Source of the DNA: Defluviitaleaceae bacterium
GTDB lineage: Bacteria > Bacillota > Clostridia > Lachnospirales > WQUN01
NCBI GenBank assembly: GCA_009780315.1
Contig: WRAH01000011.1
Coordinates: 1-64,000 of the forward strand
Length of the DNA: 64,000 bases
Direction of reading: 5' to 3'
Part shown: positions 9,276 to 18,942 of the stretch, piece by piece
How the letters are laid out: every line of letters starts with the position of its first letter
How positions within the stretch are numbered: the stretch's first letter is position 1
Notes under the pieces: generated by a model
The model's input: only the letters and a program-made list of their open reading frames with translations
Databases searched by the model: none
What the model was told of the DNA's origin: nothing
Translations under genes and position numbers: made by a program

Positions 9276-9388
9276 AAAAACACCTCGAAGTTAAATTTAT
9301 CATAATATTAAGACTTTGTCACTTTGCCTATTTTCTTTTTTTGTGGTTGTGATATAATGTGTACTAGAACGAAATGGGAGGTACAACC
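9276..9388 (+). promoter_or_regulatory. cheV promoter in the asnB-cheV divergent region
   Basis: TGATATAAT at 9350-9358 is an extended -10 (TGnTATAAT); the -35 region is weak. A start near 9365 gives a short leader with GGGAGG at about 9375-9381 before the ATG at 9389. The asnB promoter must lie in the same interval on the other strand but was not pinpointed. Confidence 0.55.
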
Positions 9389-10306
9389 ATGGTTGGTAGC
9401 AAAAGAGTAACAGAACTCATTGAAAGTGAACAAACTTTACAATTGATGGAATTTATGATTGCAGGGGGACATTTTGGAATCAACGTGGCTAAAGTCAACG
9501 AAATTATGAAATACAGCCAGCATCCAGTCACGCCTATGCCCAACTCAAACCCCTTTGTTGAAGGGATTATCCGCCCTCGCACAGACACTATGACAGTGAT
9601 AAACTTGGCGGCATACATGGGATTGCCCCCGTCTTCTGACGAGCAACGGGACATTTTAATTATTACCCAAATAAACAACCTTAAAACCGCGTTTCACGTA
9701 CACGGAGTTGAGGCAATAAATGTTGTAAAAATGTCGGATATTGAAAAGCCAGACTCTACAATTTATGGCGGCGAAGATGGCATGGCAACAGGTGTTGCCA
9801 AATACAATGATAAACTCATTACCATTATTGACTTTGAAAAAATCCTTTTCGACATTAGCCCGCACATGGGTTTTTCACCAAACGATATCGAACAGTTAGG
9901 TTCAAGAGTTCGTTCAGACAAACCTATTTTAGTTGCAGAAGACTCACCGCTTCTGGAGCGTCTCATTCTATCGTCTTTGGAAAAAGCAGGATATTCTAAT
10001 ATCACATGTGCATCCAATGGACAAGAAGCTTGGAATCTTATTGAAGGATACAAGAAAACAGGTCAAGACATTTCAGAACATTTGTGTGCAGTCATTACAG
10101 ATATTGAAATGCCCATGATGGATGGCCACAGACTGCTCCGTCTCATTAAAGAAGACCCAAGCACTAACAAGGTTCCAGTCATTGTATTCTCTTCCTTGAT
10201 AACAGAAGAGATGCGTACAATAGGCGAAACATTAGGTTCAGTTGCGAACATTTCAAAGCCGGAAATCGCTAACCTTGTGACCATTCTTGACGAGCATATT
10301 TTATAA
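9389..10306 (+). CDS. cheV: Chemotaxis protein CheV (CheW domain plus receiver)
   Basis: Coupling protein of chemotaxis that links receptors to CheA and is modulated by phosphorylation. The CheW-like domain occupies about residues 10-160 (EFMIAGGHFGINVAKVNEI; GIIRPRTDTMTVINLA). A CheY-like receiver follows from about residue 175, with acidic residues in LVAEDSP, the phospho-acceptor Asp in AVITDIEMP and the Lys in NISKPE. A longer frame begins at 9374, but GGAGG lies inside it; ATG 9389 has proper spacing. The gene is 4 nt before the SNF2-type helicase gene. It implies a motile organism, in agreement with the flhA-type gene at the window end. Confidence 0.93.
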   Translation: MVGSKRVTELIESEQTLQLMEFMIAGGHFGINVAKVNEIMKYSQHPVTPMPNSNPFVEGIIRPRTDTMTVINLAAYMGLPPSSDEQRDILIITQINNLKTAFHVHGVEAINVVKMSDIEKPDSTIYGGEDGMATGVAKYNDKLITIIDFEKILFDISPHMGFSPNDIEQLGSRVRSDKPILVAEDSPLLERLILSSLEKAGYSNITCASNGQEAWNLIEGYKKTGQDISEHLCAVITDIEMPMMDGHRLLRLIKEDPSTNKVPVIVFSSLITEEMRTIGETLGSVANISKPEIANLVTILDEHIL

Positions 10307-10310
10307 ATAA

Positions 10311-13300
10311 ATGAAAGCAACGATTACAAAAGGTGCAATTTTAAGCCTAAGTTCAAATGCTGATGTTTTTGAGCGCGGAGAACGGTATTATAGAGACGGA
10401 AAACTACTTTCCTTTAATGAAGTAGACGGCGAAGATGGAAATTTAGTTATTCGTGCCAGTGTTGAAGGCAATTATAAAAATTATGAAGTATCATTAAAGC
10501 TAGATGACGCAGGTGCGTTGTCTAGCTTTTCATGTTCTTGTGAAAGTCATAGTATCTGGCGTGGGGCATGTAAACATGTTGTTGCTGTGCTTTTTGCATA
10601 CATAGAAGGACATGCTCGTATGTTTTCTGCGGAAAAAATGCGTCGCCATGTCCATGACCTTACAAATAATTTGGAAAGAATCATATATGACGGCATTGAT
10701 GAATCTTTTGCTCTGCCCTCTCAAGCTGTAGAAGGCCCTTTATTAAAATTTATACCTGTCATTCATGTGAATGGTCAACGGGGCGTTTATCTGACTTTTA
10801 CAGTAGGCTATGGGCGTATGTATGTTGTAAAAAGTATATCCAGCTTTGTAAAAAGCATTAAAAATGCTGAAACAGTGACTTATGGGCAAGGGCTTGCTTT
10901 TGTCCATCGCCGTGAATTGTTTGACGAAGTCTCCCAGCAATTGATTGATTTTGTCTCTCACGAAGATGATATGTATTTGGAGATAAGTAAACGGTTGAGT
11001 CGTCAGTTTCAATTTGCACATCATCCCCTTGTAACCAGAGAACTTAGTTTGACACAACGCAATATAGATTCGTTTTTTAATATTTTTATTGGTCAACAAC
11101 TAGAATGTGATTCAGAGTTTGGTCAACATCTTCAACTAATAGACGGGTATCCACCTTGTCATTTAAAGGTACGCCATCTTCCTGCCGGAACGGTCGTTGA
11201 AGCCGCCCCCTTTCCCCATTATGCTTTGGTTGGAGATAAATACCACTATGTTATTGCCGAAGGTGGATTATATCGTTTGCCAAAGGCAGATGGTATGCTG
11301 TTAGGCGCATTATTAAAAGCCATTGACGATACCCACACAAGGGAAATTTTAATCAGCGGGAACGACCAACACCGCTTCTTGGTTGCCATTTTACCGCAAT
11401 TTAGCAAAATGGGTCTTGTGGAAGATGTAGACGGCGATGTACCCACAGGTGAAGTCGTAAAACTAAGTGCAAGAATGTACTTTGATGCTGAAGGCAAAGA
11501 TGTTATAGGGCGATTAGAGTATCATTATGGTGATTTTGTTATTGATGCAATGGATGCTTCAACAGGAGAAAATGCAGATTTTATACGTGATATCGTCGTA
11601 GAATATACCTTGCGTCGCCGCTTAACTGCTGTTGGATTTTTTGAAGATAACTTAAAAAAAGTTTTTCGTATTGTTGGCAATGATTTAATTTATGCCTTCT
11701 TACATCCAAGCGAACTATTCCCCCCAGGCATAGAAACATTGCGGGATGTTGCAGATGTTTTTGTTAGCGAAGACTTGCAAAAAAAGACCATCCGCGCACA
11801 ATCTCCTAAAATTGGTTTGAGACTCACAGGGGATTTATTAAAAGTATCGTTGGAAGACTCGGGCTATGATATTGGTGAGCTTTTAGAAGCACTCGAAGCT
11901 TACCGCACACGCAAAAAGTTTTTCCGTTTAAAAGACGGCAGATTCTTGTCACTTAACGATGAAAATATTACTGCCGCCGCAGGGTTTTTAGATGCTTTAG
12001 ACATCACTAGAAAAGAAATAAAGGGGAAATCTGCAAATATTCCAGCCTATCGTGCATTATATGTAGATGAATTAACCCGTTCAGACACCATGATTTCTAC
12101 ACATACCTTGAAACGTGACGAGGCGTTTGAAAGCTTACTATCTCACTTTCAAGATAATACAGCTTTGGGTTTTAAAGTGCCAAAGGGACTTGTAAACATC
12201 CTGCGTAAATATCAAAAAACAGGGTATATTTGGCTTAAAACCTTATCCCATTACGGTTTTGGGGGAATTTTAGCAGATGATATGGGGCTTGGCAAAACAT
12301 TGCAAATTATCGCTTTGCTTGCCAGTGAACGCAAGCAAAACATACGTTCAATCGTTATTGCACCAACATCTTTGCTGTATAACTGGGAAAATGAATTTAT
12401 AAAATTTGCACCACAGTTAACCACTCAAGTGATTTCTGGTTTTCCTGAAAAACGGCGTGAACTTTTGAAAACCTCAGATGTAGATGTTTTTATTACAACA
12501 TATGACATGCTAAAGCGAGACTTTGATTACTATAGGGATATTGAGTTTGCATACATTATTGCTGACGAAGCACAAAATATCAAAAACCCTAGCACTCAAG
12601 CGTCTAAGAGCATAAAAGCACTCAAAGGCCGTGTGCGTTTTGCACTTACAGGTACACCCATTGAAAATACACTGACAGAACTTTGGTCGATTTTTGACTT
12701 TATTATGCCGGGGTATTTATATACAGCACATAAATTTGGAAAAGCTTATGAAACCCCCATTATAAAGCATGGCAATACTCAAGTGGCGGCAAAACTTCGC
12801 CAGCAAATCGCACCATTTGTTTTGCGTCGAATCAAAGAAAATGTACTCAAAGAACTGCCTGAAAAAACGGAAACTACACTTCCGGCAGAATTAAATCCCG
12901 AGCAGAAAAAAATATATCAAGCAAATTTATTAGAAGCCATTGGTGCGCTGGATGATATGGTTGCCAATGATTCTTTTACAGATAATCGAATGCGTATGCT
13001 TGCAAGACTAACACGTTTACGGCAAATCTGTTGCCATCCTGCTTTGTTTTTAGATGAATATGAAGGGGGAAGCGGTAAACTTACCCTAACACTTGAAACA
13101 ATCCAACTTGCACTAGATTCTAAACATCGGGTACTGTTATTTTCTCAATTTACAGGAATGCTTGGGCTGATTCAAAAAGCTTTAGATTCCGCAGAAATAA
13201 CCCAAAGAAATGGTGAACCTGCGACGTATTTCTATCTTGATGGTGCGACAAAAGCAAAAGAGCGGATGGAGATGACAGAGCGGTTTAATGCAGGTGAAAA

Positions 13301-13604
13301 AGATATTTTTCTTATTTCTTTAAAAGCCGGCGGTACAGGGTTAAATCTTACGGGTGCAGATGTGGTCATTCACTATGACCCATGGTGGAATCCTTCTGTA
13401 ATGGAACAGGCTGCTGACCGCGCCCACAGATATGGGCAAAAAAATACTGTGCAAGTATTTAACATTGTGGCAAAGGATACAATTGAAGAAAGAATTATGG
13501 CATTACAAGAAAAAAAGCGTGGTTTAATCGACTCGGTCATTATCGAAGGGGGTAGCTTTATAAACCTTCTTAGTGCAGAAGAAGTTAGAAAATTATTTTC
13601 ATAA
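10311..13604 (+). CDS. SWIM zinc-finger SNF2-family helicase/ATPase
   Basis: Large protein (1097 aa) of the bacterial SNF2 group. An N-terminal SWIM zinc finger has CSC at about residues 74-76 and CKH near 90. A long middle region resembles the SNF2-associated domain. The C-terminal two-domain ATPase has Walker A DDMGLGKT (about 655-662), DEAQ in IIADEAQNIKN (about 750), and motif VI QAADRAHRYGQ (about 1033). The family translocates on double-stranded DNA; the cellular role of this subgroup is poorly defined, and RapA-like or repair functions are only possibilities. It begins 4 nt after cheV without a clear ribosome binding site of its own, suggesting coupled translation. Confidence 0.9.
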   Translation: MKATITKGAILSLSSNADVFERGERYYRDGKLLSFNEVDGEDGNLVIRASVEGNYKNYEVSLKLDDAGALSSFSCSCESHSIWRGACKHVVAVLFAYIEGHARMFSAEKMRRHVHDLTNNLERIIYDGIDESFALPSQAVEGPLLKFIPVIHVNGQRGVYLTFTVGYGRMYVVKSISSFVKSIKNAETVTYGQGLAFVHRRELFDEVSQQLIDFVSHEDDMYLEISKRLSRQFQFAHHPLVTRELSLTQRNIDSFFNIFIGQQLECDSEFGQHLQLIDGYPPCHLKVRHLPAGTVVEAAPFPHYALVGDKYHYVIAEGGLYRLPKADGMLLGALLKAIDDTHTREILISGNDQHRFLVAILPQFSKMGLVEDVDGDVPTGEVVKLSARMYFDAEGKDVIGRLEYHYGDFVIDAMDASTGENADFIRDIVVEYTLRRRLTAVGFFEDNLKKVFRIVGNDLIYAFLHPSELFPPGIETLRDVADVFVSEDLQKKTIRAQSPKIGLRLTGDLLKVSLEDSGYDIGELLEALEAYRTRKKFFRLKDGRFLSLNDENITAAAGFLDALDITRKEIKGKSANIPAYRALYVDELTRSDTMISTHTLKRDEAFESLLSHFQDNTALGFKVPKGLVNILRKYQKTGYIWLKTLSHYGFGGILADDMGLGKTLQIIALLASERKQNIRSIVIAPTSLLYNWENEFIKFAPQLTTQVISGFPEKRRELLKTSDVDVFITTYDMLKRDFDYYRDIEFAYIIADEAQNIKNPSTQASKSIKALKGRVRFALTGTPIENTLTELWSIFDFIMPGYLYTAHKFGKAYETPIIKHGNTQVAAKLRQQIAPFVLRRIKENVLKELPEKTETTLPAELNPEQKKIYQANLLEAIGALDDMVANDSFTDNRMRMLARLTRLRQICCHPALFLDEYEGGSGKLTLTLETIQLALDSKHRVLLFSQFTGMLGLIQKALDSAEITQRNGEPATYFYLDGATKAKERMEMTERFNAGEKDIFLISLKAGGTGLNLTGADVVIHYDPWWNPSVMEQAADRAHRYGQKNTVQVFNIVAKDTIEERIMALQEKKRGLIDSVIIEGGSFINLLSAEEVRKLFS

Positions 13605-13620
13605 AAAGGGGTTTTGACAT

Positions 13621-14364
13621 ATGTATACAAAATCTGACTTGCTACAGCACTTATTTGAGTTGGGAATAAACGCCAATGGAGTATTAAAGGTTCATATTTC
13701 CTATAAATCTATTGGAGAAGTTGATGGACGGGGCGATACGGTTTTAGATGCCCTTGTTGAGTACATGGGTGCGGGTTTGTTGGTGCTACCAAGCCATACT
13801 TGGGATAATGTGAGGGCGGCAAATCCAGTCATGGATGTTTTGCATACGCCTAGCTGTGTTGGTGCGCTAACAGAGCTTTTTCGTAAAAGAGAAGGTGTAT
13901 ATCGTTCCCTTCATCCTACACACTCTGTTGCGGCAATAGGCATAGGGGCTGAAGACTTTGTTTTGGGTGATGAATGTTTTGATACGCCTTGTGCAAAAAA
14001 TGGCTCATATTATAAGCTGTGGGAACGTGATGCCCAAGTCCTTCTGATTGGTGTTAATTTTTCCCGCAATACAATAATCCATGGCTTTGAAGAGTGGGAA
14101 AATGTTGCAGTGCTTGAACAGGAAAAATCGGACTATTATGTAATCAATCATAAAGGCGGCAGACTGTACACACCCCAGTACCGTCATGCCGCCCCATTAG
14201 GTTCAGAAACTTTTACAAAACTTGAATCACCTGCAATGATTCAGGATATTCTGCATATGGGATGTTTTGGCGATGCAACAACACGTTTAATGAATGCAAA
14301 GCCATTGCGTACCCTCACTGCGGAACTTTTGAAAGACGACCCAAATTATTTATTAAAATATTAA
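13621..14364 (+). CDS. AAC(3)-family N-acetyltransferase
   Basis: Member of the antibiotic NAT (aminoglycoside 3-N-acetyltransferase) fold family, 247 aa, likely cytosolic and acetyl-CoA dependent. Visible family features are VHISYKSIG near residue 24, the LPSHTWD block and the LHPTHSVAAIG motif containing the catalytic-type His. AAGGGG precedes the ATG. Many chromosomal members do not acetylate aminoglycosides, so a resistance role should not be assumed. It ends in a 4-nt overlap with the convergent hemolysin III gene. Confidence 0.85.
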   Translation: MYTKSDLLQHLFELGINANGVLKVHISYKSIGEVDGRGDTVLDALVEYMGAGLLVLPSHTWDNVRAANPVMDVLHTPSCVGALTELFRKREGVYRSLHPTHSVAAIGIGAEDFVLGDECFDTPCAKNGSYYKLWERDAQVLLIGVNFSRNTIIHGFEEWENVAVLEQEKSDYYVINHKGGRLYTPQYRHAAPLGSETFTKLESPAMIQDILHMGCFGDATTRLMNAKPLRTLTAELLKDDPNYLLKY

Positions 14365-15050
14365 AGGGGCATAACAAAAGTAGCGATGGCTACAGAATGT
14401 AAAATAGAAGCTGTGTTGACAAATAAGTGAAAAATTGAGTGCATATATTTCTTTTTTTTGCCTACAGCATAGAAAATCACCCCAAGGGTATAAAGTCCGC
14501 CGCCGATGAGTATGAGTACAAAAAAAGGTACACCAAGCACTTCAATTAAGCGGTTCACCCGAAAGATAGCCGCCCAACCCATGCCTAAATAGCATATGAG
14601 TGCGAAGGGCATAAATTTTCTGCGGTCAATGGCGGTCAGTATCACACCAATAATCGCAAGCCCCCACAAGACACCAAACATAACCCATGCATCTACAGGA
14701 AACTCCACACGAAACTGTGTTAATAAAATAGGTGTATACGTCCCCGCGATGAGTATATAAATTGTACAGTGGTCTAAAACACGGAACACTTTTTTGGGTA
14801 GCCCAATTTTAAGCCCATGATAAATACTTGACATTGTAAAAAGCAAAATCACAGAAAATCCGTAAATGATACCGCTTATGATTCCCATAACATTATTGTG
14901 CAAACCTGCCACAATGACACATGCTAAAAGTGCCACAAGACCCAGTGCGCCGCCTACAATGTGTGTAATCATATTAAAGCGTTCTTCGCCAATTGTGTAA
15001 TTTGGTAATTCTAATTTTGATTGTTTTTTCATTGAGACAGCGTTATCCAC
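14361..15050 (-). CDS. Hemolysin III family membrane protein (PAQR/YqfA-like)
   Basis: Seven-helix integral membrane protein of 229 aa of the HlyIII/PAQR superfamily. Diagnostic pieces are EERFNMITHIVGGALG at the N-terminal side, SSIYHGLK, the DHCTIYILIAGTYTP block and the C-terminal HSIFHLFV, whose His residues belong to the zinc-binding set of the fold. The start is GTG at 15050, sharing its first base with the deoC TAG stop, so translation is coupled to deoC. Despite the name, haemolytic activity is not established for most members. Confidence 0.88.
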   Translation of the reverse strand: MDNAVSMKKQSKLELPNYTIGEERFNMITHIVGGALGLVALLACVIVAGLHNNVMGIISGIIYGFSVILLFTMSSIYHGLKIGLPKKVFRVLDHCTIYILIAGTYTPILLTQFRVEFPVDAWVMFGVLWGLAIIGVILTAIDRRKFMPFALICYLGMGWAAIFRVNRLIEVLGVPFFVLILIGGGLYTLGVIFYAVGKKKKYMHSIFHLFVNTASILHSVAIATFVMPL

Positions 15051-15715
15051 TAATATCCACTACCTTCTAAACCCTGCACAAGTTTTACAATTCTGCTGGT
15101 TCCAAGTCTATCTGCGCCTAGCTCTACAAAGCGCGCACCGTCTTCAAGGGTGGTGATACCCCCGGCCGCTTTCACTTTTACATGAGGAGCTACATTTTTG
15201 CGCATAAGCGCAACGTCTTCAAAAGTTGCACCGCCGCCTGCAAATCCTGTAGATGTCTTGATATAGTCTGCACCAGACTCGCTTACAATGCCGCATAAGG
15301 TTATTTTTTCTTCCTGTGTCAGATGTGCAGTTTCAATGATAACCTTCAAGATATATCCTTCACATGCGGCACGCACTGCTTTAATGTCTTTAAGTACATA
15401 ATCAAAATCTTTTTCTTTTACACGCCCGATATCGATGACCATATCAATTTCTGTCGCGCCTTGTTTTATTGCAATTTCTGTCTCGTAAGCTTTTGCTTCA
15501 CTGCTCATGTAACCATTTGGAAAGCCTACAACCGTACAGACAGGAATTTTGCCTGAAAGTTGCGCCACACAAAATTCAACCCGCGATGGGGGTACACAAA
15601 CGCTTGCCACTGCATACTCTGCGGCTTCTTTACAAAGTTGAGTATAATCTTCTGCCGTGGCAGTAACCCCAAGTAGTGTATGGTCTACTTTTGCTAAAAG
15701 TGTTTTGTTGTCCAT
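15050..15715 (-). CDS. deoC: Deoxyribose-phosphate aldolase
   Basis: Class I aldolase, about 221 aa, cleaving 2-deoxyribose 5-phosphate to glyceraldehyde 3-phosphate and acetaldehyde in deoxynucleoside catabolism. The Schiff-base Lys is in GADYIKTSTGF; the second active Lys lies in VKVKAAGGI, and DHTLL near the start is typical. Two in-frame ATGs occur; the downstream one at 15715 has correct spacing to AGGAGG, while the one at 15721 almost touches it. It forms an operon with the hemolysin III gene. Confidence 0.95.
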   Translation of the reverse strand: MDNKTLLAKVDHTLLGVTATAEDYTQLCKEAAEYAVASVCVPPSRVEFCVAQLSGKIPVCTVVGFPNGYMSSEAKAYETEIAIKQGATEIDMVIDIGRVKEKDFDYVLKDIKAVRAACEGYILKVIIETAHLTQEEKITLCGIVSESGADYIKTSTGFAGGGATFEDVALMRKNVAPHVKVKAAGGITTLEDGARFVELGADRLGTSRIVKLVQGLEGSGY

Positions 15716-15952
15716 ATTCATTCCTCCTACAATGCTATAGAATAGTCATGTTTTAATGATAAAGTCAAGGTTTTTTTGCAACTGTCATTTCTTACAAGTC
15801 AATGACAAAATGGTGTTTAAGTGCAAGATAATTTATGAATTCTAGTTAAATTTAACAAAATCTATTGACGTATGGCGTATAAACTCTTAGAATATGTCCG
15901 TTAGGAAATCGTTACACGTAAAATTTTGCAACAAAAGAAAGGGCGTGAGTCT
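15716..15952 (+). promoter_or_regulatory. Promoter and palindrome upstream of the uronate operon
   Basis: A near-consensus sigma-A promoter TTGACG (15865-15870), 17-bp spacer, TAGAAT (15888-15893) faces uxaB. A perfect 12-bp palindrome GTTAAATTTAAC lies at 15845-15856, nine bases before the -35. The placement suits an operator or activator site for the operon, perhaps for the LacI-type protein encoded at 27490, but it does not look like a classical LacI-family operator. Confidence 0.6.
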
Positions 15953-17413
15953 GTGCAGAATGCTAATAATCCATTTGCAACAAATGAAAAGGTTTTGCAG
16001 TTTGGTGAGGGTAATTTTCTAAGAGCCTTTGTTGATTGTTTTATTGATGAGCTAAATGAAAAAAATATGTTCAATGGCAAAGTTGTTATTGTACAGCCCA
16101 TTGCACAAGGCTTGGCTGATGTACTTAATGAACAAGGTGGAAAATACACAGTTATTTTACGTGGTTTAGAAAATAGTGAACCCACCGTTCGTAAACGTCA
16201 AGTCACGAGTATAAGCCGCGCCATAAATCCATACACTAATTTTAGCGAATATATGGTGAATATACGTAACCCACAACTACGGTATGTCATATCAAATACG
16301 ACTGAAGCCGGAATCGCTTTTGTAGAAACAGATAAACTCACACAAGAGCCACCCAGTAGTTTTCCTGCAAAAGTTACAGTGCTGCTGTACGAACGATTTA
16401 AATTTTTTAAAGGAAATAAAAACAGAGGACTTATCTTTATTCCTTGTGAGCTTATTGACAACAATGGTACAGAATTAAAGAATATTGTTCTGCGGTATGC
16501 AAATATGTGGCGTTTACCCCAAGCATTTATAGATTGGGTAAAAGAATCTAATCACTTTACAAACACGCTGGTTGACAGAATTGTAACAGGTTATCCAGTA
16601 GATGAGATTGAAGCTTTAACAGAAACATTAGGATATAAAGATAAGTTGCTTGTAGCCGGTGAGATTTTCCACTTTTTTGCTATTGAAGCCAGTCAAGTTG
16701 CCGCGGCAGAGTTGCGCAAAGATATGCCTTTTGATAAAGCAGGGTTAAATGTCGTACTAACGGATGATGTGAAGCCATTTAAACTGCGCAAAGTTCGTAT
16801 TTTAAACGGTGCGCACACAATGTCTGTTTTAGCGGCATATCTATGCGGCATTGAAACAGTGGGTGACATGATGAAAGACCCTCTCTTTATGGATTTCCTT
16901 AAAAAAGGTATTTATAACGAGATTATTCCCACAATTTTAAAAATTGAATCACGTCTTGAATCCGAAGACTTAAATTCTTTTGCGGCATCAGTTTTTGATA
17001 GATTTGCAAACCCATATATTAAACATTACTTGTTGAGTATTGCACTAAATTCTGTGTCAAAGTTTACTGCGCGGGTATTGCCTACTATTTTGGAGTATCA
17101 TAACCATCACAATACTCTTCCACAAGTGCTTATGTTATCTTTTGCTGCATTATTAGCATTTTACAAGCACAAAGACAAAACTTCAGATGATGCTCATGTA
17201 TTGGAATTTTTTAATGCAGAATGGGAACATGTTGCTTCTGGTGGGCAAAATATTCACCAGTTTGTCAATAATGTTTGTGCAAAATCTCAGTTTTGGGGGA
17301 CAAACTTAGCAAACATTTCAGGTTTTTGTGACTCGGTTGCTTTGCACTTAGTAAACATCGAAACCATTGGAATGAGAAAGACTATAGAAAATTTGCTTGG
17401 AGCGAATGCATGA
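15953..17413 (+). CDS. uxaB: Tagaturonate reductase (altronate oxidoreductase)
   Basis: NAD-dependent enzyme of about 486 aa of the mannitol/altronate dehydrogenase family, reducing D-tagaturonate to D-altronate in galacturonate breakdown. The N-terminal Rossmann part begins with VLQFGEGNFLRAFVD, the family start motif, and the C-terminal domain has KVRILNGAHTM with the catalytic Lys region. A TTG at 15926 opens the frame, but GTG 15953 follows a GAAAGGGCG-type ribosome binding site at better distance. The stop overlaps the uxaA ATG as ATGA. Uronate isomerase (uxaC) is not in the window. Confidence 0.92.
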   Translation: MQNANNPFATNEKVLQFGEGNFLRAFVDCFIDELNEKNMFNGKVVIVQPIAQGLADVLNEQGGKYTVILRGLENSEPTVRKRQVTSISRAINPYTNFSEYMVNIRNPQLRYVISNTTEAGIAFVETDKLTQEPPSSFPAKVTVLLYERFKFFKGNKNRGLIFIPCELIDNNGTELKNIVLRYANMWRLPQAFIDWVKESNHFTNTLVDRIVTGYPVDEIEALTETLGYKDKLLVAGEIFHFFAIEASQVAAAELRKDMPFDKAGLNVVLTDDVKPFKLRKVRILNGAHTMSVLAAYLCGIETVGDMMKDPLFMDFLKKGIYNEIIPTILKIESRLESEDLNSFAASVFDRFANPYIKHYLLSIALNSVSKFTARVLPTILEYHNHHNTLPQVLMLSFAALLAFYKHKDKTSDDAHVLEFFNAEWEHVASGGQNIHQFVNNVCAKSQFWGTNLANISGFCDSVALHLVNIETIGMRKTIENLLGANA

Positions 17414-18897
17414 TACAAACTTCCACTGCAATAAAAATAAATAGCAGAGATAATGTGGCAGTTGCCCTCGTGGAAATAAAGGCGGGGGATGTAGTTTTAG
17501 ATATTACTGCTGTTGAGACAATTCCTGCGGGGCATAAGATTGCACTTGAGCCAATTGATTCAGGCAAAAATGTGCTTAAATATGGGTATCCAATTGGTCA
17601 TGCGACTTGCGATATTCAACTAGGCGCGCATGTGCATACCCATAACTTAAAAACAAATTTGAGCGGCATTGAAGCATATGCATATAATCCAGTGTCTTTT
17701 GAACAACCGTCTGTACTTGAGCGTACTTTCCAAGGTTATAAACGTGCTGACGGGCAAGTAGGTATTCGTAATGAAATTTGGATTGTTAACACCGTAGGAT
17801 GTGTGAATAAAATTGCAGAAAAGCTTGCAGTAGAAGCAACATCTGCATATAAGCATGACAATATTGACGGAATATATACTTTTGTTCATCCGTATGGATG
17901 TTCTCAATTAGGTCATGACCATACATTGACCCAGCAAATTTTAGCTGGAATGGTCAACCATCCAAATGCCGCAGGTGTTTTGGTTTTAGGGCTTGGTTGC
18001 GAAAATAATCTAATTTCTGATTTTAAAGGTATTCTAGGCGAATATGACCCCCAGCGGGTAAAATTTCTCAATACTCAAGATGTAAATGATGAAGTTGCCG
18101 AAGGGCTTAAAATCATCAAAGAACTTGTTGACTATGGGTCTACATTCCATAGGGAATCTATTTCTGTTGGAAAATTGATTTTTGGGCTTAAATGCGGCGG
18201 TTCAGATGGACTAAGCGGCATAACTGCAAATGCACTGGTTGGAAGCCTCACAGATACAGTCACATCTCATGGTGGTACATGCATTTTAACTGAAGTACCT
18301 GAAATGTTTGGAGCAGAAACTTTGCTGATGGAACGCTCTCTCAATGAAGGAATTTTCGACAAAACAGTACGGTTAATCAATGATTTTAAAGGTTATTTTA
18401 TCCGTCATGGACAAGAGATTTATGAAAATCCTTCCCCAGGAAATAAAGAAGGGGGAATTTCTACCTTAGAAGAAAAATCATTAGGTTGTACGCAAAAAGG
18501 TGGAAACAGCCATGTGGTAGATGTTTTAGACTATGGCGAAACTGTCAAACATTCGGGGCTTAATCTACTTCAAGGGCCAGGTAACGACATTGTGGCAGTG
18601 ACAAATCTTATGGCGGCAGGCGCGCATATTATTCTTTTCACCACAGGTAGAGGTACACCACTGGGCGCACCGGTGCCCACCGTCAAAATTTCCAGCAATA
18701 CAACTTTGGCAACAAGCAAGCCCCATTGGATTGATTTCAATGCTGGAGTAATGGTGGATGAAAATGCTACAAGCCTAAGTGAACTTACTGACACATTTCT
18801 TTCCTATCTTATTCGTGTAGCTGAAGGTGAACTGACGCAAAATGAAAAAAACGGCTATCGTGAAATTTCAATTTTTAAAGACGGGGTAACACTGTAG
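17410..18897 (+). CDS. uxaA: Altronate dehydratase
   Basis: Iron-dependent dehydratase of 495 aa converting D-altronate to 2-keto-3-deoxygluconate. The first 90 residues form the SAF-type domain and the remainder is the UxaA/GarD core with HPYGCSQLGHDH, LGLGCE, GLKCGGSDGLSG and the late GRGTPLGAP block. It is full length with both domains fused. Translationally coupled to uxaB by a 4-nt overlap. Confidence 0.94.
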   Translation: MIQTSTAIKINSRDNVAVALVEIKAGDVVLDITAVETIPAGHKIALEPIDSGKNVLKYGYPIGHATCDIQLGAHVHTHNLKTNLSGIEAYAYNPVSFEQPSVLERTFQGYKRADGQVGIRNEIWIVNTVGCVNKIAEKLAVEATSAYKHDNIDGIYTFVHPYGCSQLGHDHTLTQQILAGMVNHPNAAGVLVLGLGCENNLISDFKGILGEYDPQRVKFLNTQDVNDEVAEGLKIIKELVDYGSTFHRESISVGKLIFGLKCGGSDGLSGITANALVGSLTDTVTSHGGTCILTEVPEMFGAETLLMERSLNEGIFDKTVRLINDFKGYFIRHGQEIYENPSPGNKEGGISTLEEKSLGCTQKGGNSHVVDVLDYGETVKHSGLNLLQGPGNDIVAVTNLMAAGAHIILFTTGRGTPLGAPVPTVKISSNTTLATSKPHWIDFNAGVMVDENATSLSELTDTFLSYLIRVAEGELTQNEKNGYREISIFKDGVTL

Positions 18898-18903
18898 TGT
18901 TAC
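18886..18903 (+). repeat. Perfect 8-2-8 inverted repeat over the uxaA stop codon
   Basis: GTAACACT and AGTGTTAC flank GT, with the uxaA TAG inside. A further AACACT copy follows at 18906-18911. The position, between uxaA and the abundant-type solute-binding protein gene, suits an mRNA-stabilising hairpin or an internal operator. There is no T-tract, so it is not a normal terminator. Confidence 0.5.
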
Positions 18904-18942
18904 AAAACACTGCATTAAACATAAAAAAAGGAGAAAAAAAGC

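Noticed and set aside
13621-14364. Acquired aminoglycoside resistance gene
   Set aside because: The AAC(3)-like gene sits among chromosomal housekeeping genes without mobile flanks, and family membership alone does not show drug acetylation.
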